DNA from: Ignavibacteriales bacterium
GTDB lineage: Bacteria; Bacteroidota; Ignavibacteria; Ignavibacteriales; Melioribacteraceae
Reading direction: 5' to 3'
NCBI GenBank assembly: GCA_020635285.1
Contig: JACKAB010000008.1
Coordinates: forward strand, 310,001 to 374,000
DNA length: 64,000 nt
Of this stretch, positions 50,384 through 58,283 are shown piece by piece. The position numbers and the translations under genes were made by a program. The notes under the pieces are model-generated. The model was not told the DNA's origin. It made no database searches and saw only the letters and a list, made by a program, of their open reading frames with translations. Numbering within the stretch: the first letter of the stretch is position 1; each line of letters opens with the position of its first letter.

Positions 50384-51710
50384 TTGAGAATTTATATTTT
50401 GGGAATAAAAAAACTACTTAAAATAAATTTTAATTCACATCAATTAAATTTACCGTCACTTTCCTTCTTTATCGTTTTATTATTACTTGTCTTTATCTCA
50501 ATAAACTGTTCAGATCAATCAAAAGAAACTGTTGAAGAAACAGCTGAAACAATCATAGAATATGACCGATTTGGGTTTCCAGTTGACTCATTTTTAGTGG
50601 TAAGAGGTGAGGTAAATAAAAATGAAACTCTGGCTGATATTTTAATACCCAATAATTTTTCTTATCCTTTAGTTACCGAGAATTTATAATCAAACAAAAC
50701 CAATATTTGATTTCAGAAAAATTCGTCCAGGCAAAAAATATCGGTTTTATTTTAATCAAGATTCCACTCAGTCAATTCATTCGTTTGTTTATGAAATCAG
50801 TAAAATTGAATTTATAGTAGTGGGCATAACCGATTCACTTAAAATAGATTTAGTTGAACGTGAGACTGAAGTTGTTGAAAATACAGTTTCCGGAACTATA
50901 AACACATCCCTTTACCAAACTTTTATTGATAATAACTCATCTCAGTTGTTAGCCGGAAAATTGGCAGAAGTTTTTGCTTGGCAAATTGATTTTTACACAA
51001 TTCAAAAAGGCGATAGTTTTTTTGCTTTATATGAACAAGAAAAAGTTGGCGATGCAGTTGTTAAAATTGGAGATATATTAGCAGCAAAATTTATTCACAA
51101 AGGAAATGAATATAACGCATTTCTTTACAATCAAGATGGGAAATTAGAATACTTTGATGAAAATGGAGGCAGCTTACAAAAGGCTTTTTTAAAGGCACCG
51201 CTTAAATTTAAAAGAATAAGTTCAAGTTTTTCGAGAAACAGATTGCATCCTATACTTAGAGTTTACAAACCACATTTGGGAATTGATTTTGCAGCGGCAA
51301 TTGGCACTCCAGTTCAAGCAGTTGGCGATGGAATTGTGGTGGAAGCGAGAAGAAATGGGGCTGCCGGAAATTATGTTAAGATAAAACACAATAGCGCTTA
51401 TTCATCAGGATATATGCATCTTTCAAAATACGGAAAAGGAATAAGGAATGGAGTGAGGGTTCAACAGGGACAAATTATTGGATACGTTGGAAGTACCGGA
51501 AGATCTACCGGTCCTCATTTGGATTTTAGATTTTGGAAGAATGGTGCATTGGTAAACTATCTAACTCAAAAATTTCCTTCATCAAAATCTGTTTCAAAAG
51601 AAAACTTAAATTCTTATTATACATTCAAAGATAGTTTACAAGCAAAAATTGACACGCTAATTAATTTAAATCAAATTACTCTGGTACGTGAACCAGAAAG
51701 TACTCTTTAG
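50384..51710 (+). CDS. M23-family metallopeptidase lipoprotein (one frameshift)
   Basis: The gene begins at a TTG with a hydrophobic segment ending in ISINCSDQ, a lipobox-like signal. One extra base near 50681-50682 breaks the frame; removing it continues as IYNQTKPIFDFRKIRPGKKY into an OapA/LysM-like region and a LytM (M23) domain. The first zinc motif is HLGID; the second, usually HxH, reads GPHLDF here. Restored length is about 441 residues. It should cut peptidoglycan cross-links or act as an amidase activator. The 3' end overlaps the convergent MBL gene by 35 bases. Confidence 0.84.
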
Positions 51711-52398
51711 CAGTTTTTCCAATTTGTGTTGCCTGATCAATTGTTAAATGTAAATCACTCTCATTTTCATCTTCTGCACCGGCTTCTATAATCGCCAGAT
51801 CTGATCCTTTGGCCATTTTAACCAATTCATCACAATACGCAGTATCACCGCCATAGCAAATGGTTTTATCATTATTCTTAAATTTAAATCCTAAGGAAGG
51901 AACTTCAAAAGATGTTTTATTATTTTCTGAAGGTTCTCTGTGATTGACTTTAAATGGCTTAATTGATATGTCTTTTCTTCTAATTGATTTGCTGTTATCA
52001 ATTTCTTTCAAATTTATTTTATAACTAAGTTCACTAGAATAAACCTCATGAAAAGATCGATATATGCTTTCAATCTCCAAACATCCTTTTGGAAAATAAA
52101 TATTCAAAGGAGTTTTTTTCTTCATCACAGAAAGGTAAGTGAGTAAAGACCAAACGCCGCCAACATGATCGTGATGTCCATGAGAAATAAAAATATCAGA
52201 AATTTTCAAAATTTCTTTTGCGCTATAATCTTTATTTAAATCACGCAATATTCCATCACCTGGATCAACAATAAACGTAGCTTGTTCTGTTGTTAATATA
52301 ATACCTGTTGCAATATTTGGAATGGAACAGAAAATTTTAATATAAAAATTATTTTTTTTCCAAATAAGCGGGTATTTTTGTTTATAAGTATTTGACAT
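51676..52398 (-). CDS. MBL-fold metallo-hydrolase (RNase Z-like)
   Basis: The 240-residue product has the metallo-beta-lactamase motif HGHHDH at 73-78 (with ISHGHHDHVGG), a later CYGGDTAYCDEL metal-ligand strand, and a final histidine in HVPE. The overall plan resembles RNase Z and related phosphodiesterases, but without the long RNase Z exosite loop. The substrate cannot be named. Its 3' end overlaps the M23 gene tail to tail by 35 bases. It lies 21 bases downstream of the Fur-family gene on the same strand and is probably co-transcribed with it. Confidence 0.85.
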   Translation of the reverse strand: MSNTYKQKYPLIWKKNNFYIKIFCSIPNIATGIILTTEQATFIVDPGDGILRDLNKDYSAKEILKISDIFISHGHHDHVGGVWSLLTYLSVMKKKTPLNIYFPKGCLEIESIYRSFHEVYSSELSYKINLKEIDNSKSIRRKDISIKPFKVNHREPSENNKTSFEVPSLGFKFKNNDKTICYGGDTAYCDELVKMAKGSDLAIIEAGAEDENESDLHLTIDQATQIGKTAKEYFLVHVPE

Positions 52399-52419
52399 AT
52401 ATTTTTCTTTCTCATGAAT

Positions 52420-52881
52420 TTATTTTAGAAACTTGCAACTTTTACCTTGTTTGCATTTCCCAAAAATATTAAAACTATAACCGGCACTTTCAAATCCCAA
52501 TTCCTCGCAGACATTTTGAACAATTTCTTGAATTTTAGGTGATGTAAACTCGGTGATATTTCCGCAATTAATACAAATTAAGTGATCATGATTTTTTCTG
52601 TTATAGCTTGATTCGTAACGGGTAATCCCATCTCCAAAGTTTCGTTTAGCCAATAAACTGCACTTTGCTAAAAGCTCTAAAGTATTATAAATAGTTGCTC
52701 TAGAAACATTCGATTTTTTTGTTTTCATTTGGATGTATAAATCATCAGCCCCAAAATGCCCTTTATAATCAAGTGCATAATCTAAAACTTCAAATCTTTC
52801 GGGAGTAACTCTATGTTTACCACGCTTTAAATATTTTGTAAATTTTTCGTGAGCCGTTTCGTTTTTCAATATTTTGCCCAT
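52420..52881 (-). CDS. Fur-family transcriptional regulator
   Basis: The product from ATG 52881 is 153 residues: a winged-helix N-terminal domain (RVTPERFEVLDYAL, SRATIYNTLELLAKCSLL) and a metal-binding C-terminal domain (HDHLICINCGNITEF, KCKQGKSC) with two Cys pairs for structural zinc. At the position where peroxide-sensing PerR has Asp (DF), this has Glu (TEF), which points away from a classical PerR. A TTG start 8 codons upstream is possible. It is divergent from dodecin and a peroxiredoxin, which suggests control of iron or oxidative-stress genes. Confidence 0.88.
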   Translation of the reverse strand: MGKILKNETAHEKFTKYLKRGKHRVTPERFEVLDYALDYKGHFGADDLYIQMKTKKSNVSRATIYNTLELLAKCSLLAKRNFGDGITRYESSYNRKNHDHLICINCGNITEFTSPKIQEIVQNVCEELGFESAGYSFNIFGKCKQGKSCKFLK

Positions 52882-52948
52882 TGTTTTTACTTTAAAGATA
52901 ACCAAATTTTTTGAATGTTGAAATAAGTCTGAATCTCAAAAATATGCT

Positions 52949-52963
52949 TTATAATCATTCCTA
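52949..52963. promoter_or_regulatory. PerR/Fur-box-like sequence in the fur-dodecin gap
   Basis: TTATAATCATTCCTA matches 11 of 14 fixed positions of the PerR box TTATAATnATTATAA. It sits in the divergent gap between the Fur-family gene and the dodecin gene, where an autoregulatory site would be expected. The match is by eye only; AT-rich sequence raises the chance of coincidence. Confidence 0.4.
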
Positions 52964-53014
52964 AATTGCCTAATTTTTGAATGATCATAAACATAAAAAA
53001 GAAAGGTTAAAATA

Positions 53015-53215
53015 ATGTCAAAATCATTTGAAATTATAGAAAGAGTTGGAATCTCTTACGAAAGCATTTCTGAAGCGGTTAAATTAGTTGTTCTGGAGGC
53101 GCATACTGAAGGAAAAGTTTCTTGGTTTGAAGTTGTTGAAGAACGAGGTAGAGTAACCGAGGATGAGAAAATTGAATTTCAAGTAACTGTAAAAATTGGA
53201 AGAAAAAGAATATAA
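53015..53215 (+). CDS. Dodecin family flavin-binding protein
   Basis: The 66-residue product matches dodecin: an N-terminal strand (FEIIERVGISYESISEAVKLVV), a helix, and the strand pair VSWFEVVEERGRV and EKIEFQVTVKIGRK. Dodecins are dodecameric flavin or CoA-binding storage and buffering proteins that limit flavin photo-oxidation. The single tryptophan needed for flavin stacking is present (SWFEV). GAAAGG precedes the ATG. The gene is divergent from a Fur-family regulator and followed by a peroxiredoxin, consistent with an oxidative-stress group. Confidence 0.9.
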   Translation: MSKSFEIIERVGISYESISEAVKLVVLEAHTEGKVSWFEVVEERGRVTEDEKIEFQVTVKIGRKRI

Positions 53216-53257
53216 TTTCTAGATCTAATTAATATTCAAAATGAATTGGAGTAATAA

Positions 53258-53719
53258 ATGTTAGAAGTTGGAAAGAAAGCTCCGGCAATTAATTTGTTAG
53301 ATGCTGAAGGGAAAAGAAGATCTTTAAAAGAATTTTCAGGCAAAAAAGTAATACTTTATTTTTATCCTAAAGATAATACCTCGGGCTGTACAGCAGAAGC
53401 TTGTGACTTTAGAGATGCTTTGCCAAATTTTTCAAAAGCTGAAGCGGTGGTTATCGGAGTTAGTCCCGATTCTGTTGAAAGCCATAAAAAGTTTGCTGCA
53501 AAATACGAATTGCCATTTATTTTATTAAGTGATGAAAGTAAAACCATACTTGAAAAGTACGGAGTTTGGCAAGAAAAAAGTATGTATGGAAAAAAATATA
53601 TGGGCGTTGTAAGAACTACTGTTCTAGTTGATGAAAAAGGGATTGTAAGAAAGATTTATCCAAAAGTAAAAGTTACCGGGCATGTTGACGAAGTTTTAAA
53701 AGATATGAAAGAGATATAA
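53258..53719 (+). CDS. bcp: Thioredoxin-dependent thiol peroxidase (BCP/PrxQ)
   Basis: This 153-residue AhpC/TSA-family peroxiredoxin reduces hydroperoxides. The peroxidatic Cys44 is in DNTSGCTAEACDF, with the resolving Cys49 five residues on, the PrxQ/BCP arrangement. The YFYPKDNT segment and the Thr before Cys44 are typical. It follows dodecin by 42 bases and its stop abuts the PTPS start, so it could share a transcript with both. Confidence 0.93.
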   Translation: MLEVGKKAPAINLLDAEGKRRSLKEFSGKKVILYFYPKDNTSGCTAEACDFRDALPNFSKAEAVVIGVSPDSVESHKKFAAKYELPFILLSDESKTILEKYGVWQEKSMYGKKYMGVVRTTVLVDEKGIVRKIYPKVKVTGHVDEVLKDMKEI

Positions 53720-54127
53720 ATGATTTATGTAACTAGACGTGAAGTTTTTGCTGCATCTCATAGACTGCATAATGAGAATTTGACTGATGAAGAAAATTCT
53801 AAAATTTTCGGAAAGTGCAATAATCCCAATGGTCATGGGCATAATTATATTTTAGAAGTTGTTATTGCCGGAGAAATTGATAAAACTACCGGATATGTTA
53901 TTGATTTAAAAGAACTAAAAACTATTTTAATTGAAAATATCATCAGAAAAGTTGATCATAAGCATTTAAATTTTGATGTTGATTTTATGCATGGTATAAA
54001 TCCTACAACTGAAAATTTTGCTGTTAGAATTTGGGATGAACTAGTTGATAAAATTCCTTCCGGTAAATTGCATGCTATTAAATTGCGCGAAACAGAAAAT
54101 AATTTTATAGAATATAGAGGAAAGTAG
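53720..54127 (+). CDS. 6-pyruvoyl-tetrahydropterin synthase (PTPS-like)
   Basis: PTPS converts dihydroneopterin triphosphate to 6-pyruvoyl-tetrahydropterin; the related QueD makes a queuosine precursor. This 135-residue protein has zinc ligands H14, H39, H41 (SHRLH, NGHGH), catalytic Cys33 in FGKCNNPNGHGHNY, D79-H80 and E124. The FGKCNNPNGHGHNY and GEIDKTTGYVIDLKEL blocks are strikingly like animal PTPS, and differ from the usual QueD form. It starts right after the bcp stop and lies 6 bases before folE, so a biopterin route is more likely than queuosine. No other queuosine gene is nearby. Confidence 0.88.
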   Translation: MIYVTRREVFAASHRLHNENLTDEENSKIFGKCNNPNGHGHNYILEVVIAGEIDKTTGYVIDLKELKTILIENIIRKVDHKHLNFDVDFMHGINPTTENFAVRIWDELVDKIPSGKLHAIKLRETENNFIEYRGK

Positions 54128-54133
54128 GAAAAA

Positions 54134-54700
54134 GTGAATCTTAAAAAAGTTGAAAAAAACGTTCACACAATACTTGAAGAAATTGGGGAAGATACAAAAC
54201 GTGAGGGACTCATAAAAACACCTGAGCGCGTTGCAAAAGCTTATGAATACTTGACTTCCGGCTATCACCAAGATATTGAAACAGTTCTTAACGGCGCTAT
54301 TTTTGAAGAAAAATATGATGAAATGGTTATTGTAAAAGATATTGATTTTTTTAGCATGTGCGAACATCATATGCTTCCATTTTATGGGAAAGTTCATGTT
54401 GCGTATATTCCAAACGGCAAAATTGTTGGATTAAGTAAAATTCCAAGAATTGTTGATGTTTTTGCACGACGATTGCAAGTTCAGGAAAGAATGACCCAAG
54501 AAATTGCTCAAACAATACAGGAATACTTAAATCCTGAAGGTGTTGGTGTTGTAGCAGAAGCATATCACATGTGCATGATGATGCGTGGTGTAGAAAAACA
54601 AAATTCATATACTTTGACAAGTGCCATGCATGGCGAATTTAAAAAGGATGCAAGGACTAGAGGTGAATTTTTAGATTTAATTTCTCACAAAAGGATTTAA
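54134..54700 (+). CDS. folE: GTP cyclohydrolase I
   Basis: FolE converts GTP to 7,8-dihydroneopterin triphosphate, the start of folate and biopterin synthesis. The 188-residue product has zinc ligands C76, H79 ([18 protein letters not shown]) and C147 ([10 protein letters not shown]), and the [12 protein letters not shown] block. Start is GTG 54134. It sits between PTPS and two short-chain dehydrogenases, the order expected of a tetrahydrobiopterin operon rather than a folate operon, since no folB, folP or folK is present. Confidence 0.96.
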   Translation: MNLKKVEKNVHTILEEIGEDTKREGLIKTPERVAKAYEYLTSGYHQDIETVLNGAIFEEKYDEMVIVKDIDFFSMCEHHMLPFYGKVHVAYIPNGKIVGLSKIPRIVDVFARRLQVQERMTQEIAQTIQEYLNPEGVGVVAEAYHMCMMMRGVEKQNSYTLTSAMHGEFKKDARTRGEFLDLISHKRI

Positions 54701-54702
54701 GT

Positions 54703-55409
54703 GTGGGAAAGAAAAATGCAGTTTGGATTACCGGAGCCAGTTCAGGAATTGGAAAATCTCTTTCTATAAAATTTGCAGAAAATAATTTTAATGTTATAGC
54801 TTCTGCAAGAAGAATTGAACCAATTCAGCAAACAATTACGGCGAATAATTTCACTTCGGAATTTATTCCGCTTCAAAATGACGTCTCTAATTATGCCGAT
54901 CTCTCTAAAAAAATAAATGAGCTAAAAAGAAATACAATATTAGCTGCCTAATTAATAATGCCGGAATAACATCTTTTAAACCATTTGTTGAAAACACTAA
55001 AGAAGAAATAGATCAGATTATTAATGTGAATTTACTTGGCTCTATTTACACAACCCAGATTGTTTTGCCAGAAATGATAAAAAATAATAATGGAACAATT
55101 ATTAATATCTTATCCGTTGCAGCAAAAACTGTTTTTACAAATAGTTCTATCTATGCTTCTTCAAAGGCTGGTTTAGATTATTTTGCTAAAGTTTTGAGAG
55201 AGGAAGTTCGCTCCCATCATATCCGAATTATCAATGTTTTTCCGGGCGCCACTTCAACTGAAATTTGGCCAAAAGAATCTCTCAATAAGTTTTCAGATAA
55301 AATGATGAAACCGGAAAGTTTAGCTGATTTAATATTTGATGTTTATAAAACTGATCCGAGTTTATCTCCAGAAGAATTAGTTGTTAGACCAATTACAGGA
55401 GATTTATAA
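54703..55409 (+). CDS. Short-chain dehydrogenase/reductase 1 (one frameshift)
   Basis: The N-terminal nucleotide motif TGASSGIG, the NNAG motif and the YASSK catalytic pair identify a classical SDR. As given the frame ends at 54951; one base seems missing near 54942-54946, and restoring it joins RNTILDCLINNAGITSF into VNLLGSIY. Restored length is about 235 residues, equal to the next gene. In the context of PTPS and folE it could act as a sepiapterin or pyruvoyl-tetrahydropterin reductase. GTG start, 2 bases after the folE stop. Function is inferred from context. Confidence 0.82.
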
Positions 55410-56117
55410 ATGAGCAAAAGGAAAACAGCTATCGTTACTGGAGCAAGCAGAGGGATTGGAAAAGCAATTGCTCAAAAACTAGCTAAAGAAAATTTTAATG
55501 TAATTATTTTTGGTAGAAATGAAAAAAAATTAAAAGCAGTGAAAAATAACTTAGTAAAATTTGGAGTTTCATCAGAATATTATTCCGGAGATGTCTCAGA
55601 TGAAAAATTTGTAAATCAATCTGTTGCAGACATTATTAAAAAATACAAAAACATTGATCTACTTATTAACAATGCCGGAGTTGCAATATTTGAATTATTT
55701 ACTGAATCAACTTTGGAGAATTTTAAAACACAAATAGATGCAAATTTAATAGGTGTTTATAATTTTTCCAAAGCTGTAATTAACGGAATGATAAAAAAGC
55801 AAAGTGGATCTATTATAAATATAGTTTCCCAAGCTGGTAAAAGTGGATTTGCTTATGGCTCTACTTATGCTGCAACAAAACACGCAGTTATGGGCTTATC
55901 AAAATCGTTAATGTTAGAGGTTAGAAAACATAATATAAAAGTTATGACGGTTTGTCCAGGTTCAACAGAAACAGAAATGATTGAAAATTCTCCTATCCAC
56001 AAAAATATAAAGCAAGTATTAAAACCAAATGATGTTGCTGAAATTGTATACGCCGCAATAAAATTGCCCCAACGTGCTCTAGTTAGTGATTTGGAGATTC
56101 GTCCAAACAATCCTTAA
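55410..56117 (+). CDS. Short-chain dehydrogenase/reductase 2
   Basis: This intact 235-residue SDR has TGASRGIGK at about 9-17, LINNAGVAIF, and the catalytic S-Y-K set (IVSQAGKSGFAYGSTYAATK). It begins immediately after the preceding SDR stop and is clearly related to it, so the pair likely arose by tandem duplication. As the last gene of the PTPS/folE group it may do the second reduction of tetrahydrobiopterin synthesis, although 3-oxoacyl-ACP reductase-like roles cannot be excluded from sequence. Confidence 0.88.
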   Translation: MSKRKTAIVTGASRGIGKAIAQKLAKENFNVIIFGRNEKKLKAVKNNLVKFGVSSEYYSGDVSDEKFVNQSVADIIKKYKNIDLLINNAGVAIFELFTESTLENFKTQIDANLIGVYNFSKAVINGMIKKQSGSIINIVSQAGKSGFAYGSTYAATKHAVMGLSKSLMLEVRKHNIKVMTVCPGSTETEMIENSPIHKNIKQVLKPNDVAEIVYAAIKLPQRALVSDLEIRPNNP

Positions 56118-56143
56118 GATTTTTATTTATCTAAAAATTCCGT

Positions 56144-56159
56144 TGTGATCCAAATCACA
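56144..56159. promoter_or_regulatory. Perfect CRP/FNR-family operator palindrome
   Basis: TGTGATCCAAATCACA is an exact TGTGA-N6-TCACA site (6-bp arms TGTGAT and ATCACA). It lies 27 bases after the SDR stop and 82 bases before the next ATG at 56242, in a position for promoter control of the downstream gene. The same consensus is used by CRP, FNR-like and HcpR-type regulators; which applies here is unknown. Confidence 0.6.
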
Positions 56160-56241
56160 GTGATTAAAAATTCCCTAAACATTATTTTTGCCATTTCGAT
56201 GATTGCTTAGGCATATTATTGCTTATTGAAATGAGACGTTA

Positions 56242-57009
56242 ATGGTTGCAGGTAAATTTAATTACCATAAAATTCTTTTTACACTTGATACTTTTTCAAG
56301 TGCAGAAGAAAAATTAAGTTATTTATTCAGCATACAAATAGAAGTAAATAAAGTTGTAAAATGCTTTGCGCAAAATAAATTTCAGCCTTTACGTAACTAT
56401 GCTGCAGCAAATAAATTTGCAGATGATGGATGTGAAGAATTAACTGACTTTTTGAAAAAGATAATTGGTTATTATAATTCCCCGCTTTACTCAACTAGAT
56501 TTATAAGCGAGGAAATTCTAAAAAGGCATTTACGTGAAGAAGTCTTGAATTATAAAAAATTTTTAAGACTAATTGAGTCCGAAATTGAACATTGGACAGA
56601 ACAACGTGAAAAAATAAATACTAAAAATAATAAATCAAATAATAGCAGAGAAAATAAAATGGAAGATAATAAAATATCCCAAACCGATTTTGATGAAGAA
56701 CGATTGAACCAAGTAGATAATTCTACTTCTATTAGAGAGCTTAAGGAAAAACAAAAGAAAATTGTTTGGAAAGGAAGTAAAGAAGACTTAATTCACTTTT
56801 TTGATCAACTTTATGGGCAGCAATTATTAAAAATTAAAAGTTATGATGAAATTTTTTCAATTCTTTCTCACTACTTTGTTTCTGAGTCTGGAGAGCCGAT
56901 GATTGTTGAAAAATCAGCTTCTGCAAAAATGAATTTAATGGGACCTAAAATTCCTGACGGCTATAACAGATATATGAGAAGTATTGAAAAATTGAAATCG
57001 AGAGATTGA
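56242..57009 (+). CDS. Uncharacterised protein with RteC-like C-terminal region
   Basis: I cannot assign a function. The 255-residue protein is soluble. The N-terminal half (about 1-125) is helical with a conserved-looking YNSPLYSTRF segment; a polar, Asn/Lys/Asp-rich linker follows (125-160); the C-terminal part has KIVWKGSKEDLIHFFDQLY and a basic tail. The C-terminal KIVWKGSKEDLIHFFDQL pattern resembles the RteC domain and related Bacteroidota proteins that I recall from transfer-element regulators; this is not checked. The gene stands alone behind a CRP/FNR-like site and converges on a Spy-like gene. Confidence 0.6.
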   Translation: MVAGKFNYHKILFTLDTFSSAEEKLSYLFSIQIEVNKVVKCFAQNKFQPLRNYAAANKFADDGCEELTDFLKKIIGYYNSPLYSTRFISEEILKRHLREEVLNYKKFLRLIESEIEHWTEQREKINTKNNKSNNSRENKMEDNKISQTDFDEERLNQVDNSTSIRELKEKQKKIVWKGSKEDLIHFFDQLYGQQLLKIKSYDEIFSILSHYFVSESGEPMIVEKSASAKMNLMGPKIPDGYNRYMRSIEKLKSRD

Positions 57010-57026
57010 TTTATTTTTATAAATGT

Positions 57027-57058
57027 GAAGCAATCTTTACATTTTAAAAGATTGCTTC
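57027..57058. repeat. 12-bp hairpin between convergent genes, related to the palindromic repeat
   Basis: GAAGCAATCTTT (57027-57038) pairs with AAAGATTGCTTC (57047-57058), with an 8-base loop. It lies between two convergent genes. The core GAAGCAATCT is similar to CGAAACAATCT in the dispersed repeat, so it may be a short member of that family or simply a bidirectional terminator. Confidence 0.55.
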
Positions 57059-57088
57059 GGCATAAACAACAAACAAATATATTCTAAA

Positions 57089-57610
57089 TTAATTTTCTTT
57101 GTTCATTTGTTCTCTAAATTCTTTTCTCTCGCCTGGCTGTATTCTTTTGTCTTTTCCATCTCTATTAAATTTTCTTCCCTCAAAACGTCCGCCATCAAAA
57201 TCATTGGCTAATCTTTTGAAGTTTTCTTTCCATTCTTGTTTTTGAGTTTCGTCTAGAATATTATAGACTTGAAACCATGTATTTATTCTACCATCCATCA
57301 TTTCATTTCTAATTTCTCTTCCATTTTTTATTAAATTTTTGAGTTCGTTTTCATTAAAATTATCTGATTTCAATAATTTTTTAATCTCTAACTTATTCTT
57401 TTGCAGCGCAGCTTTAAACTCTATGTTTTGTTCTTCCTGCGAAAAATGAATTTTATCAAATTTATCTTTTTGTGCATCAGTTAAATTTAATTTTTCAATT
57501 CCTGCCTGTCTAGGCTTTCTTTTTTCTTGACGATTATTTTGGGCCAAAGTATTTCCTATTATTAAAGCAAAAAATATAACTACCACTATTGAGAAAACTG
57601 ACTTTTTCAT
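57089..57610 (-). CDS. Spy/CpxP-like periplasmic protein
   Basis: The 173-residue product has a signal peptide (MKKSVFSIVVVIFFALIIGNTLAQ) and a helical mature part (IEKLNLTDAQKDKFDKIHF, then KNGREIRNEM) with a basic, Gly/Arg-rich tail. The LTDAQ-type motif and charged helices resemble the Spy/CpxP/LTXXQ family of periplasmic chaperones and metal-stress sensors. It is divergent from an ECF sigma unit across a 124-base gap with two inverted repeats. GGAGATCC precedes the ATG. Confidence 0.72.
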   Translation of the reverse strand: MKKSVFSIVVVIFFALIIGNTLAQNNRQEKRKPRQAGIEKLNLTDAQKDKFDKIHFSQEEQNIEFKAALQKNKLEIKKLLKSDNFNENELKNLIKNGREIRNEMMDGRINTWFQVYNILDETQKQEWKENFKRLANDFDGGRFEGRKFNRDGKDKRIQPGERKEFREQMNKEN

Positions 57611-57637
57611 TGGATCTCCTTTTTATTATTTTTGGTT

Positions 57638-57691
57638 TTGCATATTTGACAATGCAAATTAAAATTTGGTTTAAACGATTTTATTTAAACC
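57638..57691. promoter_or_regulatory. Two tandem inverted repeats in the Spy/ECF divergent gap
   Basis: TTTGCAT (57638-57644) pairs with ATGCAAA (57653-57659), and GGTTTAAA (57668-57675) pairs with TTTAAACC (57684-57691). Each has an 8-base spacer. They lie in the 124-base gap between the divergent Spy-like and ECF sigma genes, so they are candidate operators or promoter elements for both. Confidence 0.45.
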
Positions 57692-57734
57692 ACTTTGCAA
57701 TAGTTTTTGTCTAAATTATTGCACTAGGAAAATT

Positions 57735-58283
57735 ATGGCGGATGAAAACGAATTTGAACTTGTGAATAAATTTATTAATGGAGATGAAAATTCATTTAAT
57801 AAAATCGTTGATGAGTATCAAAAAAAAATATATTGGCATGCAAGAAGAATGGTTGGCAACCATGATGATGCCGATGAGCTAACGCAGCAAGTAATAATTG
57901 TACTTTATAATAAGTTGAAAACTTTTAGATTCGATTCATCTTTAAAAACATGGATATATAAAATAACTTTAACGAGAAACCTAAATTTTTTAAAGAAAAA
58001 AAAAGTAAGAAACTTTTTCAGTCTGGATGAAATTAAAAATCAAGCAACACAAAAAGGAAATGACATCATCAGCAATATAGAAGATAAAGAAAAATTACAA
58101 AAATTAAATTCAATACTTGATGAATTACCAATTAAACAACGAGAAATTTTTGTTTTAAGAAAATTTGATGATTTGTCTTACGAAGAAATTTCTAAAATAA
58201 CAGGCAAAAGTGTTGGTGGGCTAAAAGCTAATTATTTTCATGCATCTAAAAAAATATTTGAGAAGCTAAAAAATTATGAATAA
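57735..58283 (+). CDS. ECF-family RNA polymerase sigma factor
   Basis: This 182-residue sigma factor has only regions 2 and 4, as in ECF sigmas. Region 2 includes HARRMVGNHDDADELTQQVII; region 4 includes LPIKQREIFVLRKFDDLSYEEISKITGKSVGGLKANYFHASKKI. It would direct a small stress regulon, probably starting with its own promoter. The next gene, overlapping by 8 bases, is a single-TM protein fitting an anti-sigma factor. A Spy-like gene lies divergently upstream. Confidence 0.92.
   Translation: MADENEFELVNKFINGDENSFNKIVDEYQKKIYWHARRMVGNHDDADELTQQVIIVLYNKLKTFRFDSSLKTWIYKITLTRNLNFLKKKKVRNFFSLDEIKNQATQKGNDIISNIEDKEKLQKLNSILDELPIKQREIFVLRKFDDLSYEEISKITGKSVGGLKANYFHASKKIFEKLKNYE

Noticed and set aside
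54041..54397. Minus-strand frame opposite PTPS/folE
   Set aside because: It is antisense to two clear enzymes and has low-complexity Phe/Asn-rich content.
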